Below, in pieces: positions 1 to 10,837 of a DNA stretch of 64,000 bases. The translations under genes and the position numbers were made by a program. The number at the start of each line of letters is the position of its first letter. Within the stretch, counting starts at the first letter, position 1. Below the pieces are notes generated by a model. That model was given only the letters and a program-made list of their open reading frames with translations. It did not search any database and was not told where the DNA came from. Origin of the DNA: Corythucha ciliata (lineage: Eukaryota; Arthropoda; Insecta; Hemiptera; Tingidae); NCBI GenBank assembly GCA_038030265.1, contig CM075941.1, positions 46,996,164 through 47,060,163 of the forward strand, written 5' to 3'.

Positions 1-790
1 GCCGATAATTAGCGATTTTCCAAACTTTAAGCTGTGGACTCACCCGAAGAACAGCGCCTTTTATGCAATTTTAGACGTTAGGTTGCCTGTAGAAACCAAG
101 CATCATAGTTTTTCCCTGAATTTAAGTTGCTTTGCGCTTTTTATCAATTTTAGCAGGAAATGAGCGTTATTTTTTTTTAACTTTTAGCCTAGAATTAAGG
201 CTTTTTAATACATGCGAAAAATCGTGGCCGTACGAGTAGCCTACGTTGTCCTCTTCGTTGTGGTGCGCTATCGACTGACCGGTTTCGGATGTTCGCCATC
301 TTCAGCGTCTCATTTCTTGACTGAAACTTGTGAAATGAAAATGCTGAAGACGGTGAACGGCAGAAACCGGTCAATGACAAAGAGCTCCGACGGATATGAT
401 TTTTTGAATGCTTTACCAACAAACCCTCGTAATTTACCTAAACGCTGTTAACTAATAAATCACTAAAACTTTTTCTCAATACTTGCCGTGAATTAACGTT
501 TCCTCCGAATTTTAGCCCGGGAATGTCTCCAATAACAGCACATAATCGACTTGTCTCAATTTCAGCAGTGTCCACCGTCAATCAAGAGTTAGTGTTTTTC
601 CTCCTTCCTTTTAATTCCAGGCGCAAATGGGCGTATTTATCCATTTTAGCCGCTCATTATAACGGTTTCAATACTTTTAGCCGCGGACGTGCACCAAGTT
701 CATTCTATTAGCGTGATTTCTCAATTCAGGCATCAGATGACCAAAACAGACACTAGGGATTTAGCGCGTAATTTCAGCCGATCTTTGGGC
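1..790 (-). repeat. Degenerate ~30-nt array, family 1 (reverse orientation)
   Basis: The stretch repeats variants of a unit that, read on the minus strand, is roughly GCTAATTCGCGG followed by CTAAAATTGAGAAAAA. On the plus strand it appears as recurring TTTTAGCC, GAATTA and CGCTTTTT words. Copies are highly diverged and units vary by a few bases. A foldback at 276-373 interrupts it. The same family recurs in forward orientation at 13740-14310, 15560-17330, 26640-27176, 31342-31880 and 57975-59100. No coding potential is seen. Confidence 0.6.
276..373. repeat. Short foldback (MITE-like hairpin)
   Basis: The left arm begins TGACCGGTTTCGG and the right arm ends with its complement (CAGAAACCGGTCA). 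Arms of about 40 bp match with a few mismatches around a short loop. Small open frames on both strands here are a by-product of the palindrome. No target duplication was identified. Confidence 0.6.
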
Positions 791-2590
791 AAAATGTCCA
801 GCTCTTGCCATTTTTGGACCCAAACCCTCAGTTTCCTGGTAGAGAACTCATTTTTACGGATAGTATTACAGCAACGCACAGATCAACAAAAGACAACAAA
901 CGGTTCTTGGAGAAAATGTTCCCTTTCATTGGCCGAACCGAAAGTTCCTGGGAGGTTTCGATCAGAGCCTTGCGAGCAGGAGGAGGGGGATATTCTTTTT
1001 TTTGGCCGAATAGTTACATTTTTGTACCAGCGACGGCAAATTATAATTAGCATGATGTTAGTTTCCGTTTTTTTTGGGCCGAAACAAAAATTCTGGAGGG
1101 AAGCATTTAAGTTTTGCCCTTACCGTAATATTTCGGGGGCCCATTTTTCATTTTTATTGAATTTTTCATTCCGACCGACTTCCAACGTGCACACCTACTT
1201 CTACAACTGCACAAGTACTTTCTTTCTTGGGAGGCTGAGCTCGTGCTCTCTTCATCCCACTCCCCCTCTCAAAGCTAGAAGAACGATATTAAAATGAGGA
1301 AAATCCGCAGGAGATTCGGGCGTGCTCACAGGCACTGGGAATCATAGCAATTTTTGGTCATTTTAATCAAACCACCAGATGAAAATTCGGAAATAAAAGA
1401 ATAGGAAGCTGGTGTGCTGTTGAAGGGTCGTGTTTTTGTCACTCAAACGTGTCTTCTACTATGCTTAAAAGTTGTAACGTTTCCGCAATAAAGAGGTATA
1501 TTATTTATTTAGTTTTGTAAGAAAATGGTCTATAAAAGGCTTGCTCGGGGGAGCACAAAGTTTATTGTTAGTCGTAATACGCAGGCATAGTATTTTTTTT
1601 ACACCTCGCTTAAGGTTTTTGAGGTTGGAAGGAACGGATTTCACCATCCACCCACAACCCTAGTCACGCTTCTGAAAATGTGAATTATAACGACATTTTT
1701 ATTTTAAACAGTTGGTACTTTTAGCGGAATTGATGGGAGGAAAAGTAAAGTGCAACCACGCGTATAGTCAGCATAAAACATAGGGATTTTGTCCCTTCGC
1801 TTAATCCCCCCGCCTCCCAAACTGAGTCATTCCACTCACATATCGTCGTTTTCCGGAAAATAGGTGACCTCTGTTTTAGGATTAGCGCAAGGAGGTTAAA
1901 CTGTCCCGCGTTTCTCGAGGCACTGAAAATGGACGTTATTTGGGGGGGGGGGAAGAAAGGAGCCGCGCTCAGTCAATTAGTCCTGTTGGCTTGAAGCCCA
2001 TTCACTTTCTCTTCTATATAAGCCCCTCCCCTAAACTCACACTGCCGCACAACAGTCAAACAACGACGAAACCAAAGTGCCAGGGACTTCATTTTCATAC
2101 CCTCTCATCCCACACCCTTCGTTGTCCCCATTAAAACTGTACCGACTATTCGAGTCCTCGGCCAAAACGCTCTGTTACAATTTCTATGAAGTAGAATCTG
2201 ATTCCTTACCCCGCCCTCTTGCCATTCACCGTGACCTTAACAGCTCCTGTTTTCAATGTATTTGGTTAGGATTTTATTTTTCTTATTCATTTCTTTTTCC
2301 CTTTTTATATCCAGTCGAATAAAGAAAAACTGTAAGTAGTTTTCAAACTCGTCGTGTTAATACGGTACATTGCATTTAACCCCCTCCCTCAACCATTTTT
2401 CTATGCCTCACAACCTTAAAAAAAATGGTAACTATCCAGGGGGGCGGAACTTTTCCGTGATCTAAGAGACTCACAGCGCATCAATTGGCCAGCAGTACCC
2501 GAATTGTACTCAAAATCTTTGATCGATTTGCTTGAAAACTGAATGCGATGAGTTCATAAGGTGAAAATCAGTAGTTTTTCAGCACAATTT
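790..2590. other. No recognisable gene
   Basis: This is a mixed stretch. 790-1150 has recurring TTGGCCGAA and AAGTTCCTGGGAGG-like words that suggest a very decayed repeat. The rest has C-rich and T-rich runs. A long frame at 689-1297 (+) resembles no family I know and lacks protein-like composition. The only other signals are the promoter-like block at 2014-2335 and an isolated CAGGGGGGCGGAAC at 2437 that looks like a hAT terminal repeat without a partner. Confidence 0.5.
2014..2335 (+). promoter_or_regulatory. Core-promoter-like block with downstream poly(A) signal
   Basis: A TATATAAG box at about 2015 is followed roughly 30-40 nt later by ACAGTCAAAC, close to arthropod initiator sequences. 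An AATAAA lies about 300 nt downstream, near 2319. A frame open from 2077 to 2322 fills most of this span but begins at GTG, not ATG, and its product (rich in S, P, L, F) matches no family I recognise. It may be a decayed short gene or chance. The promoter reading is inference from spacing only. Confidence 0.25.
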
Positions 2591-3110
2591 TGTGACTTTG
2601 GCTCGAAAAAAAAAAAAAATTGCAGGGTTGGCTCACTCAAAAAACCAATATTCGGGGTTCAATCACCGAAGAAACTAATTTCGGTGGGCTAATAGTGGCT
2701 GAAAAGACAAGTTCGCGGGGTTTAGTGATTGGAAATCTGAATTTTGCGTTCGAAACTCAATAAAAAGTAAATTTTGCTGGCTTACGACCTCCAAAAAAAA
2801 AAAGTACAATTTTGTGGATTTGGCTCTCCCAACAATCAATTTCACGCTTTGACTATTCAAAAGAACCGGCTGCCACAGATGTCTGCTACGTCAAATTCTT
2901 TCAGCTTGTTCCCAGCATCGGAGGTTGCTGAAGAATTTGACGGCCCCCTGCCAACTAACATTCATAGTGGGGGGGGGCGTTGATTGGTGGAAATTGCAAG
3001 TTTATGGTCTTAATTTAAGAAAAATGCAAGTTTACCTGTAAATAAAATGTTTCAGATCTTTTTTCCACCGAAATTGCAAGTTTCAGGGTTTAATATCCGC
3101 GAAATTTGAA
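2590..3110 (+). repeat. Degenerate ~30-nt array, families 4/5
   Basis: Repeating variants contain AAATTGCAAGTTT, GGGTTTAATATCCGCGAAATT and CAATTTTGTGGATTTGGCTC. The unit is about 30 nt and copies are strongly diverged. Related arrays lie at 5900-6390, 10240-10720, 14810-14960, 30840-31260 and 33900-34790. No coding sequence is supported. Confidence 0.55.
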
Positions 3111-3625
3111 GAATGCGATTGTTTTTTGTCGGTGTCTCGGACACCACCAGACAGCGGCGCGTCGAAGGCTCACGACTTCACGAGTTTGCAGTGCACCCCA
3201 AATGTTAACACACACGCCAGCCACGCATGTCATCGCTGAATTGCATACCCGCTACCCCATAGCCGTCATTGCTCTCGCGAAGCGCGGAATGAGCCACGAG
3301 ACCGCGAATGAGCACTTTACCTCAAACTTTTCAGCCGCACGACTTGCCGCAAAAAAAAAAACAGCATAAGCCAAATTGCACAAAGTTTGCTTCAAAAACC
3401 ACGAATTACGTTTTCGTCCCATCTTAGCCGCATATCAGCGCCTTATGCATATACATTTTAGCCTCGAATCAACCATTTTTCTCAATTTTAGCCTCGAATT
3501 AAACGCTTTTTCTACATTTTTAGCCTTTAATTACTAGCGACAAAAATAATTCGCAAAACTGCAACATTTTGGCGGTGAATATCCGCCAAATTGGAAGTTT
3601 CCTGGCTGAATATTCTCGAAAAGTC
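3110..3625. other. No gene; ends in family-1 and family-5 repeat units
   Basis: 3110-3400 has no recognisable content. 3400-3545 carries reverse-orientation family-1 units (TTTTTCTCAATTTTAGCC). 3545-3625 carries family-5 units (ATATCCGCCAAATTGGAAGTTTC). The open frame at 3106-3369 looks non-coding. Confidence 0.5.
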
Positions 3626-3671
3626 GGTCTCATCTCGGTCTCGGTCTCGAAAGTCTCGGTCTCGTCTCGAA
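3626..3671. repeat. GGTCTC microsatellite, left block
   Basis: Short tandem GGTCTC/GTCTCG repeats. A second, longer block with both orientations lies at 5791-5893, so the two blocks bracket about 2.1 kb. I found no terminal repeats or duplications that would make the pair a mobile element. Confidence 0.75.
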
Positions 3672-4136
3672 AAGTTAAAGGCGCGAATTCAAAGTATGTG
3701 TGATGTTAGTGACGAATGATCCTATTCTCGCCTCAATGATTACATATGACGACGATAGATGAATTTATACTTTGCTTTCCTTCCTTGGTGGCTCGTGGCA
3801 CGAAGGGAGATAAGTGATAAACTACTGATTAATGGCCAAAGAGCTTTGTAATTGCCCCAAAATAGAATCGTGCCTTTAAAATAATCGTCACACTGAGAAC
3901 GTGAAAGGGGAACAGTTGGGAATTCAACGAGATCAACTCAAAATCTCGCACATGCCAACTCATTTAGTTCAAGCAAGAGACTTCCCTTCCCAAACACGAC
4001 GAGGCAGAGGTGCACAATCCCCCCCTCATACATCAGACCCTCCTTCGACTGGCAATGTTAGTTAAAAAACAAAAAAAAAAAACAAAAAAAATTGAAAGCG
4101 GTGTCGAACGTTTGATGATAGTGGCCCAGGGAAGTT

Positions 4137-4296
4137 TCCAACGCAAAATTAGGGTTCCCTTGCACTAAGCAGCCTGGCCGCGGCAGCTAGTTGGCTGCTG
4201 TGCAGTTGGGCTTGTCCTAGTGGCTGCCCCAGCCTGGAAATATTTGCTGCCTAGTGCGCGGGCAACCATAGGTTGCGTTGTATTTCACCGGCCCCC
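4137..4296. repeat. Imperfect inverted repeat (MITE-like)
   Basis: The left arm runs CAACGCAA, TAGGGTTCCC, TGCACTAAGCAGC. The right arm is its inverted counterpart (GCTGCCTAGTGCGC, GGGCAACCATAGG, TTGCGTTG). The match is roughly 75-80 percent by eye over about 50 nt. The centre is GC-rich (CAGCCTGG, GGCTGCCCC). No convincing target duplication. Confidence 0.5.
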
Positions 4297-4656
4297 CCGG
4301 GTACCCTAACCCATTTTTTTATTACGATACCTAGGCGTGAAGTCGAGTGCCATCATCGGTAGAGTTTGTAGTGCGATTATACGCCTCAGGATCGTACGCT
4401 TTTTTTTTACCTTCGATCGTTCAAAGCCTTTTAAAGCCAATAAGGTTCATAATTATTTAATTTAAGGGTTCCGTAAAGTCTCCCATTTGCCACACAACTT
4501 CATTCCAGAGAAATAAAAAAGAAGAAACAAAAGAAGCGCGTAAGATGAAAGCGGGCTTCCCTGCCTCAATTCTTCTACCAACTCACCAACATAATCAACT
4601 GACTTTGACCTTTTTGGGTTATAATTTTTACGGTTCCACTCATCTTTCACCCATAA

Positions 4657-4770
4657 TTCATCGTGCTTAAAGACCTACTTTACACACGCCGTGTGGTAAA
4701 GAGTTAACTCATTTACCGTGAACTCTTTACCGCACGGCGTGTGTAAAGTAGGTCTTTACGCACGATGAAA
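4657..4770. repeat. Near-perfect palindrome, ~50-bp arms
   Basis: The left arm starts TTCATCGTGC and TAAAGACCTACTTTACACAC. The right arm is its complement with only three or four differences and ends GCACGATGAAA. The loop is about 10 nt around ACTCATTTACCGTGAAC. It should form a long hairpin if transcribed. It is probably a MITE, but no clear target duplication was seen. Confidence 0.75.
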
Positions 4771-5790
4771 GTCTGATCAAACACTTCTTTAAGAATGATC
4801 TTAGGAATAATAGATTAGAATAATAGGCCGAAAGAAAAAATTTGACGGGCGAGGCGTAGCCCCCGCCCCCCCTGTGTACAGTATTTTTTAAATTAAAACA
4901 TGGGCTGATTTTTTGGGTCACGGCGATAAAGTGAACGTTTTATCCCCTAGGCTCTAAAATAATCAGTTGTTTTTAAAAAAATAGTATCTTACATATAACG
5001 AGACACGCAAGGCAGGCGATGCAAAGCCGAGTCGGCTAAATGAATACGAGCAAGTGAATTGAGGTATGCGCGATATTTTTCGCGAGACAAGTGAAATAGT
5101 AGTATATTTCACAACAAGTGAGGGAAGTGGAGTTTTACCGGCGAGTTATGTTTGGCTCACGAGGCGGGGGCCGAGTGAACAAAAAACAACTAGCAGAGTG
5201 AAAGCTTCTTCCTCACGAGTTGTGGATATTATTTTTCGCACGACCAACAGGTTTAATTGTCATTCCTGCAAGTGTTCGGAGGCAAGGGTACGCTAATTGA
5301 ATACAGTACTTTTTTTCACTTTCCTTCACTAGTGAGTGAAAGCCTTCCTGTTTCCTTCGCTTGCGAGGGAAAATATGAAATTATTGGCATTCTGCCTTAA
5401 TTTGATTCACTGGTGAGTGAAAAAAAATGCTTTTTTCACCTAGCTCATCTTTTCAAGTAAAAATCAAATTCCCTGTTGAGGTACCTGCGGCGAAGGGGAA
5501 GTATCACTTCCCTCCGTGATCGTGCGAAAACCATCATGTATAATTCGTGAAAGAAGAAGAAATATGCGTGTTTCCAACGATAATGTTACAAAAAGTAAAT
5601 TTTTCCCCATTATTTTATGTCATTTTGTGCGTTTGGGGGGGGGGATATGTCCACCCCTTAAATCCACCTCATCACGGAGGCCCATAACACAATAGCCGTC
5701 TCGGCATGAAACAAGTTCATTTCATTGTTAAAATGTTCTGTATTCATGATGAGCCATCATTTTTTTTTTTTTTTTTCATTCTTTTAATTC
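4771..5790. other. No gene; GTGAG/GTGAA-rich tract
   Basis: From about 5000 to 5480 the sequence is unusually rich in GAGTGAA, GTGAG and CACTAGTGAGTGAAA words, suggesting a decayed short-period repeat. The frame at 5066-5296 looks like a by-product. The rest is unstructured, with a G run near 5635 and a poly(T) at about 5760-5776. Confidence 0.45.
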
Positions 5791-5893
5791 CGAGACCGAG
5801 ACCGAGACCGAGACCAGTCTCGGTCTCGTCTCGAAAATAGCGGTCTCGTCTCGGTCTCGGCTCGAGACCAGAAAACTTGGTCTCGGTCTCGTG
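5791..5893. repeat. GGTCTC/GAGACC microsatellite, right block
   Basis: Tandem GAGACC switches to GGTCTC/GTCTCG about a third of the way through, so the block folds on itself. It is the partner of the shorter block at 3626-3671. Confidence 0.8.
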
Positions 5894-5899
5894 CATCAC

Positions 5900-6390
5900 T
5901 ACCGACAATGCACACATGTAGCCTGACTATGTAGCCCATAACCGTGAATTAGCAACATTTTGGGCTAAATACTTGTAAGCTTGCAAAATTCGGATCGTCA
6001 TTTGAGCGAAATTAAAAGTTTCCTGACTGAATATCTGCGAGATTGACTGTTCTAGGTCTTCGGGTTTTAATTTCAGCGGAGCTGCAAGTTTAGGGTCTAA
6101 TAGTTTAAACAAAATGGCAAGTATTGAGAGCCCGGAACGCAGGCTAGCAGGCTGCAGAATCTCGATTGACGAAATTTGAAGTTTTCTGACAATTATACGC
6201 GCAATAGCAAGTTTAGGGTCCTAATTCGAGAATATAATTGCAAGTTATAACGTGGTGCGGGGTGTGCCTCAAGTGCGCCCAAAGCTTGACGAATATAACC
6301 GCTAAATTACCAAAATTCAGAAAAGCGCTAAACATTCATGAATTCGCAAGTTTCGGGGTCTAATATCCGCAAAATCGCAAGTTTACAGTC
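5900..6390 (+). repeat. Degenerate ~30-nt array, family 5
   Basis: Repeated variants of AATATCCGCAAAATC followed by GCAAGTTTAGGGTCT, with a spacing near 30 nt. It ends in an uninterrupted poly(T) of about 54 nt (6391-6444). No coding sequence is supported. Confidence 0.6.

Positions 6391-6444
<54 letters not shown>
6391..6444. repeat. Poly(T) tract, ~54 nt
   Basis: An uninterrupted T run. It could be the poly(A) tail of a minus-strand retroposed sequence, but I see no recognisable element next to it. The length may be inaccurate in an assembly. Confidence 0.85.
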
Positions 6445-6445
<1 letters not shown>

Positions 6446-7748
6446 TGGGTTACCGGCTAGCGCTCAGCCAGCAACGTGATGGACGGCGTCGAAGGCTGAA
6501 GAGGCTCATATACCGTACCCCAAACAATTATTATTATTATGTCACGCGCTTCACGCATCTCGTGGTTAAGCTGCGTTTCCGTCGCCCCACGAAGATGAAT
6601 ATAGCCGGTTTTGTTAAACCGAAGGTGGGTGAGAGGGGGTGTAAGAAACTCCCAAGGACCTCCTAAGGACTGGAAAACGGTCAAATCTGGTTTGTTGACC
6701 TTGAAAAACATGGCAATTTAGCTGTCCCAGCCCAGCTCTTTCATTAAGAAATAATGAAAGAGATGTCGTCGTCATTACGCTTTTACTTCCATGATCTTTA
6801 TTATTATGACAGAACGGTTTCGTTCTCAACCAGAGCATCCCCAGTAATCTGTGTCAAATGAGTAAATTAGAATTATAGCTTCACAGTTTGCCTCCGGAAG
6901 GATTTGGTTGAGATTAACAAAGTTTTTATTCGCGCATTTGAGCGCCAACTCCGGCGGAAATTTCAGCTCTCCCTCCCTCGAATAATTTTAAAATAAAAAA
7001 TTGAAAATAAAAACTTGATTAATTCGACCAACCACTGTTCACTAAACGGCTCTGATTAATTTTTGCGCCAGCCATCACACTGGAAAGGCTGTGTTGTGTA
7101 CTGGATTGGGTGGCAGGGGAAGGGGAGGTTTAGAACTCGGCCACTGTTAAGCAAACGGCTTCAAAAGCGACGGAAAGCAGAAATTCTCTGGGTCTAATTA
7201 ATTCACTGTTTCTCTAGGCCGGCAGAGAAAAGCTCGTTGTAGCTGTATTTCCACTTGACCTGATAGAGTCACTCAAGAGAAGGGCTGCAAGGTGAGATTG
7301 GAGAGCGTGAGACTAGAAGGGCAAAGTATCTGTTATATGCGTGCAATTTTTTTTTTTCACGACCCATCTATAATTGTGTGCCCATAGAAGAGAAATAAGA
7401 AGACAGACAAAGATATAGAGATATGATTGGAAAGAGAAAGGCTGTAAAAGAAGACGCCTTTTTATAGCTGAACCGTGGAGGGAGGGTGTGTGTGAGGGAG
7501 GGGGTGTTAGACATTTTAGTCGCTCTCCGAAAATGAAAAATGTGAAATGGAGAAACATCAACCCCCCCCCCCGCTAATCCACTTTTGGATCCACCAAATC
7601 ATCCCGATTAGCTAGCTTTGTCATGTATTAGGATCCGCATCATACATCAATAAAACGTTGACATTTTTTTGTTGTTTAAACAAAAATTAATGCGAGAAAA
7701 TCCATCATCTGTTGGAAACGCACTGACATAATCTTATTTAGTCGCCCA
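6445..7748. other. Upstream region of the FBXO7-like gene; no gene seen
   Basis: A short ATT microsatellite lies near 6529-6541, and several purine-rich runs are present. The 5' UTR and promoter of the FBXO7-like gene should lie here. CTTATTTAG at about 7733-7741, just before its ATG, could be a splice acceptor, so a further 5' exon cannot be excluded. The open frames on both strands look non-coding. Confidence 0.4.
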
Positions 7749-9056
7749 ATGGCTTCGTCAGTTGAGAAAATCTTCAAGCTCGATGAGTCTAAAGGTAACG
7801 GACACCATTCCCTCGAAAGACCCTTCACGGACCGATATTCACAACACATTTCAAACTCACCACCACCAGGGGAGACACTTCCGCTCCATTTTGAAATCCT
7901 CGTCGAAAATTTAATTCAAGAGCGAACCAAACTGATCGAATCGAGCATCAAACTGGAGAAACACCCGCTTCAGAGTGATCTACTATGTTGCGCTCTCGTC
8001 GTTCTAGCCATTGAAGAGGGTTTCCGCCTTGACGACGGCTATCCAACGATCGGCTTCGACATTCGCGCTCTCCGCGCCCTGAAATTCATGCCTCGGTTCA
8101 GGTAGTAGTAATTAAAGGTGGGGAGACCAATAGAAAAATTGGATAAATTCTTTTGGTGGGCCGCCTACTTTGAAGAAAAGATGTTGGCTACCAAGTGAAT
8201 TTGTTACTCCCTCGGGCTGAGAATTGGGTGACGTCCTTATCGGCCGTCCCTGTCATCGATGATTCTACGTTAATCAACTTTATTGCCCGCAAGAAGGAAA
8301 ATCTTATGCACTCGAAGAGTATCGCTTTGAAAAATTCAAAGTATTAGGCGATTCCCGTCTGTTATCGCATTATACGAGTCTAAATAATATTGTGCCCCAA
8401 AAGGTACGTCTCTGTATTCGAAAAGTCTAAATTTGGGGACATCGTTTCATTCTGTCAAGACGTTCGGCCTCTGCTTCGTGAGATACGTCAAATGATAAGT
8501 CATGACATGGAATTGGGCGGCGTTGAACTACTCGAACTTCCCGAGGAATTGAAAAGACACCTGCTCAAGTATTTACCCGTCAAAGATTTCATGGCGTTGA
8601 CTTCCATTCACTCCGTTTTCACTCCTTTTCGAAAAAATGAGGATTTGTGGAAGTAATAACTCCGCCCCTCCTCCCTCACCTGAATCCCAAACCTTAAGAC
8701 AGCGCACCATTAACGCGTTCTGATGACGAAAAAAGGTATTTCCTCAAGAGAGATTTTAAATTAAATTGGAAACCAAACGACGGCGGCCCTAAATCCTTGT
8801 ACATCAGCAAAGTGACTCGGCAGAGAATGGCAGGTCGAAATTTCACGCCAATACTGATTACTTCACTTCGTCGGGAAGCGTCCTCCAGCTCGCATGAACA
8901 GCCACCGTTCCCTGAACAGTACGGGTAAGAAAAGTATATCATTGAGCGTATAGCAAGAGAGATAAACTTGAACGACAGTTTCTATGGATTTTCTTTTTCT
9001 TCTTCTTCTTTTTTTTTTATTATTACAGGAGCAACGCGTACTTCATGGACCCTTAG
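7749..9056 (+). CDS. FBXO7: FBXO7/nutcracker-like F-box protein, five exons
   Basis: The coding parts are 7749-8101, 8176-8340, 8404-8652, 8703-8924 and 9029-9056, in all 1017 nt and 338 residues. Every intron is GT..AG (74, 63, 50 and 104 nt) and the frame holds throughout. Residues ~48-212 resemble the FP domain of FBXO7 and PI31; residues ~216-256 are an F-box (LPEEL, then LLKYLPVKDF, ending at DLW). The next segment has the RDF motif that follows the F-box in this family. By family knowledge the protein is the substrate receptor of an SCF ubiquitin ligase and binds PI31 to regulate proteasomes; the fly homologue acts in spermatid differentiation. It is shorter than the human protein (~520 aa): no ubiquitin-like domain and only a short Pro-containing tail are seen. 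The ATG chosen (CCCAATGG) is the first in frame, but an upstream exon may exist. Exon boundaries are my reading, not transcript-based. Confidence 0.8.
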
Positions 9057-9071
9057 AAATTGTCGCTGAAC

Positions 9072-9077
9072 AATAAA
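9072..9077 (+). terminator. Poly(A) signal of the FBXO7-like gene
   Basis: A canonical AATAAA lies 16 nt after the TAG stop at 9054-9056, implying a very short 3' UTR. This supports the exon model. Confidence 0.6.
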
Positions 9078-10239
9078 TAAGTATAGCGCACAAAAAGGTA
9101 CCCTCCCACCATCACACTTTCAGCTCTTTTCTTCCTCACCAATGCAGCACACGCACACACATACACACAAAAAAAAAACTCTGAAAGGATCCCCACGAGT
9201 AATTGCGCCTCTCAGATTAAATGACCCGAAACTAAACCGCCACATTCGTCCGTCTAAAATAAATGATAGTCACAACGAATGAGAAAGGTGCTCCTCCTCG
9301 CCACCCCCTACCTTGCACACTGTAGCTACTACTATTACGCTGTTGGAAGGAGCGAGGCCCTCGCAGCCATGAGAGATGCAAGGCATTTCTTGATGCAATT
9401 AAGTTTGTGAACCGCCCTTCATGCCCTAATACCCCCCCTCACGACTACCATTTCTATTCTCAGGGCCCTGTGAGGGAAGAGGTTAAAGGGTTAAGAGGGA
9501 ATGATTAAGCATGCTTAAGACGGATAATTTGATGGGCTCATACCCATGGAGAGTGCGGCGCGGCGGTGGCGGTTAGGTTGGCAAGGGTTATGGTTGGTGG
9601 AAAGACCGATTGTTGTGAAGAGTTCAAGCGTGAAAGGAGAACTTTGTGAGAGGCTGTGAATGGCTGGATGGTGAATGGCTCATAGTGGGGGGAGGGTTGG
9701 GGGGGGGGAGAGAAAGTGTAAGAAACACTTTGGTTCATTCGATACCGCTCGACCGACCTTGGACAATGGTTTGTGTGACAAAATTGTATCTAGTGATAAA
9801 ACTCGTAACGAACTGATTAAGAATCGTAGGATGGGGTAGCATTCAAAAGCTTTCTTCCCGAACTAATTCAATCGAAATTGTGCTGTGGCGGGAGGGGGTT
9901 GTATATGACAGTTGGTTTGCGCCTTTTCTGTTCTTGGTGTGAGGTGGGGTGGGGATCCTGGTCCATTCCAGGATCCAGGGCAATAAAGAGGCGGAACCCA
10001 CTCGATTTCTACGATGAAAATCCACACTTTTGGACATTTTTAGACCATTGTAGGACTTGGCCTTGAGTCAAATTCTTCAAAGTCAATCACAATCTGTGAA
10101 CACAGTAGCGGCGGAAGTAAGATTCAGGGGGAACGAATCCTCCTCAATGGTCAGGTGAGGGGAGTGGGACGGTTGTGGCGTATACCCTCAGACGTGAAGC
10201 TGAGAAGAAAACCTGTCAAATTTTTTCACGAAAGTTCTG
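9078..10239. other. No recognisable gene
   Basis: Contains a CA-rich tract near 9149-9170, C- and G-rich runs, and GGCGG-type words near 9555-9580. A CAGTAGCGGCGG at about 10101 resembles a hAT end but has no partner. The frames at 9538-9738 and 9843-10037 are low in information. Confidence 0.45.
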
Positions 10240-10720
10240 CCTTAAATGTGGCAAAATAGCCACGAAATTGCCAGTTTTGGGGCTAGATAACGCAAAAAGT
10301 TGAGATTCTAGGCAAAATATCCATAAAAAGCATGTTTGCGAAATTAAACTGCCTCGAAAAGACTATTTTAGGTGTTATTAATATTATTAGTTTTTAAGCC
10401 ATACAACTTGATCAATGTTATATTTTTAGGAAACGAAGAAGTAGAAGAAGAAAAAAGCCAAAACCCTAAAAATATAACATTAATCTATTTTAGGTAGAAA
10501 ACCGCGAAATCACGTGATAGCTCACGTGAACGCGTTTATGAACGTGATAGATTTCATTAAATTTTTAAGCGAATTAACAATTAACAACTACCTTGCTCTA
10601 AAATCCGTTGAATTGCATTATTGGAGCCGAATCGCCACGAACTTGCAATATTCGGAGTTGAAAATTCACAAAATTACAAGTGTAGGGGGAGCTATGCTAC
10701 TGTCGCCTCCGTACAAGTAT
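10240..10720 (+). repeat. Degenerate array, family 5, with internal inverted repeat
   Basis: Units such as CGAAATTGCCAGTTTTGGGG and GAAATTAAACTGCC recur. Inside, 10414-10430 (AATGTTATATTTTTAGG) and 10465-10481 are perfect 17-bp inverted repeats around a purine-rich loop. No coding sequence is supported. Confidence 0.5.
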
Positions 10721-10837
10721 AGTGCTGTCTAAGCCTATATCGTCATTAAACACGTACAGGTGCTCCCCGGTTTGACGCCAAAAGAGGTAGCAGTGTCGCC
10801 CAAGAAATCGGCCCAGTAAAACAACGATTGCGACACG

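Noticed and set aside
689..1297. 202-codon open frame (+) as a gene
   Set aside because: No motif, repeat-like DNA underneath, no splice or promoter support.
2437..2450. CAGGGGGGCGGAAC as a hAT element end
   Set aside because: No inverted partner and no second copy of the preceding 8-mer TAACTATC seen in the window.
3626..5893. Element bounded by GGTCTC repeats
   Set aside because: Microsatellite blocks are not terminal repeats, and no target duplication was found.
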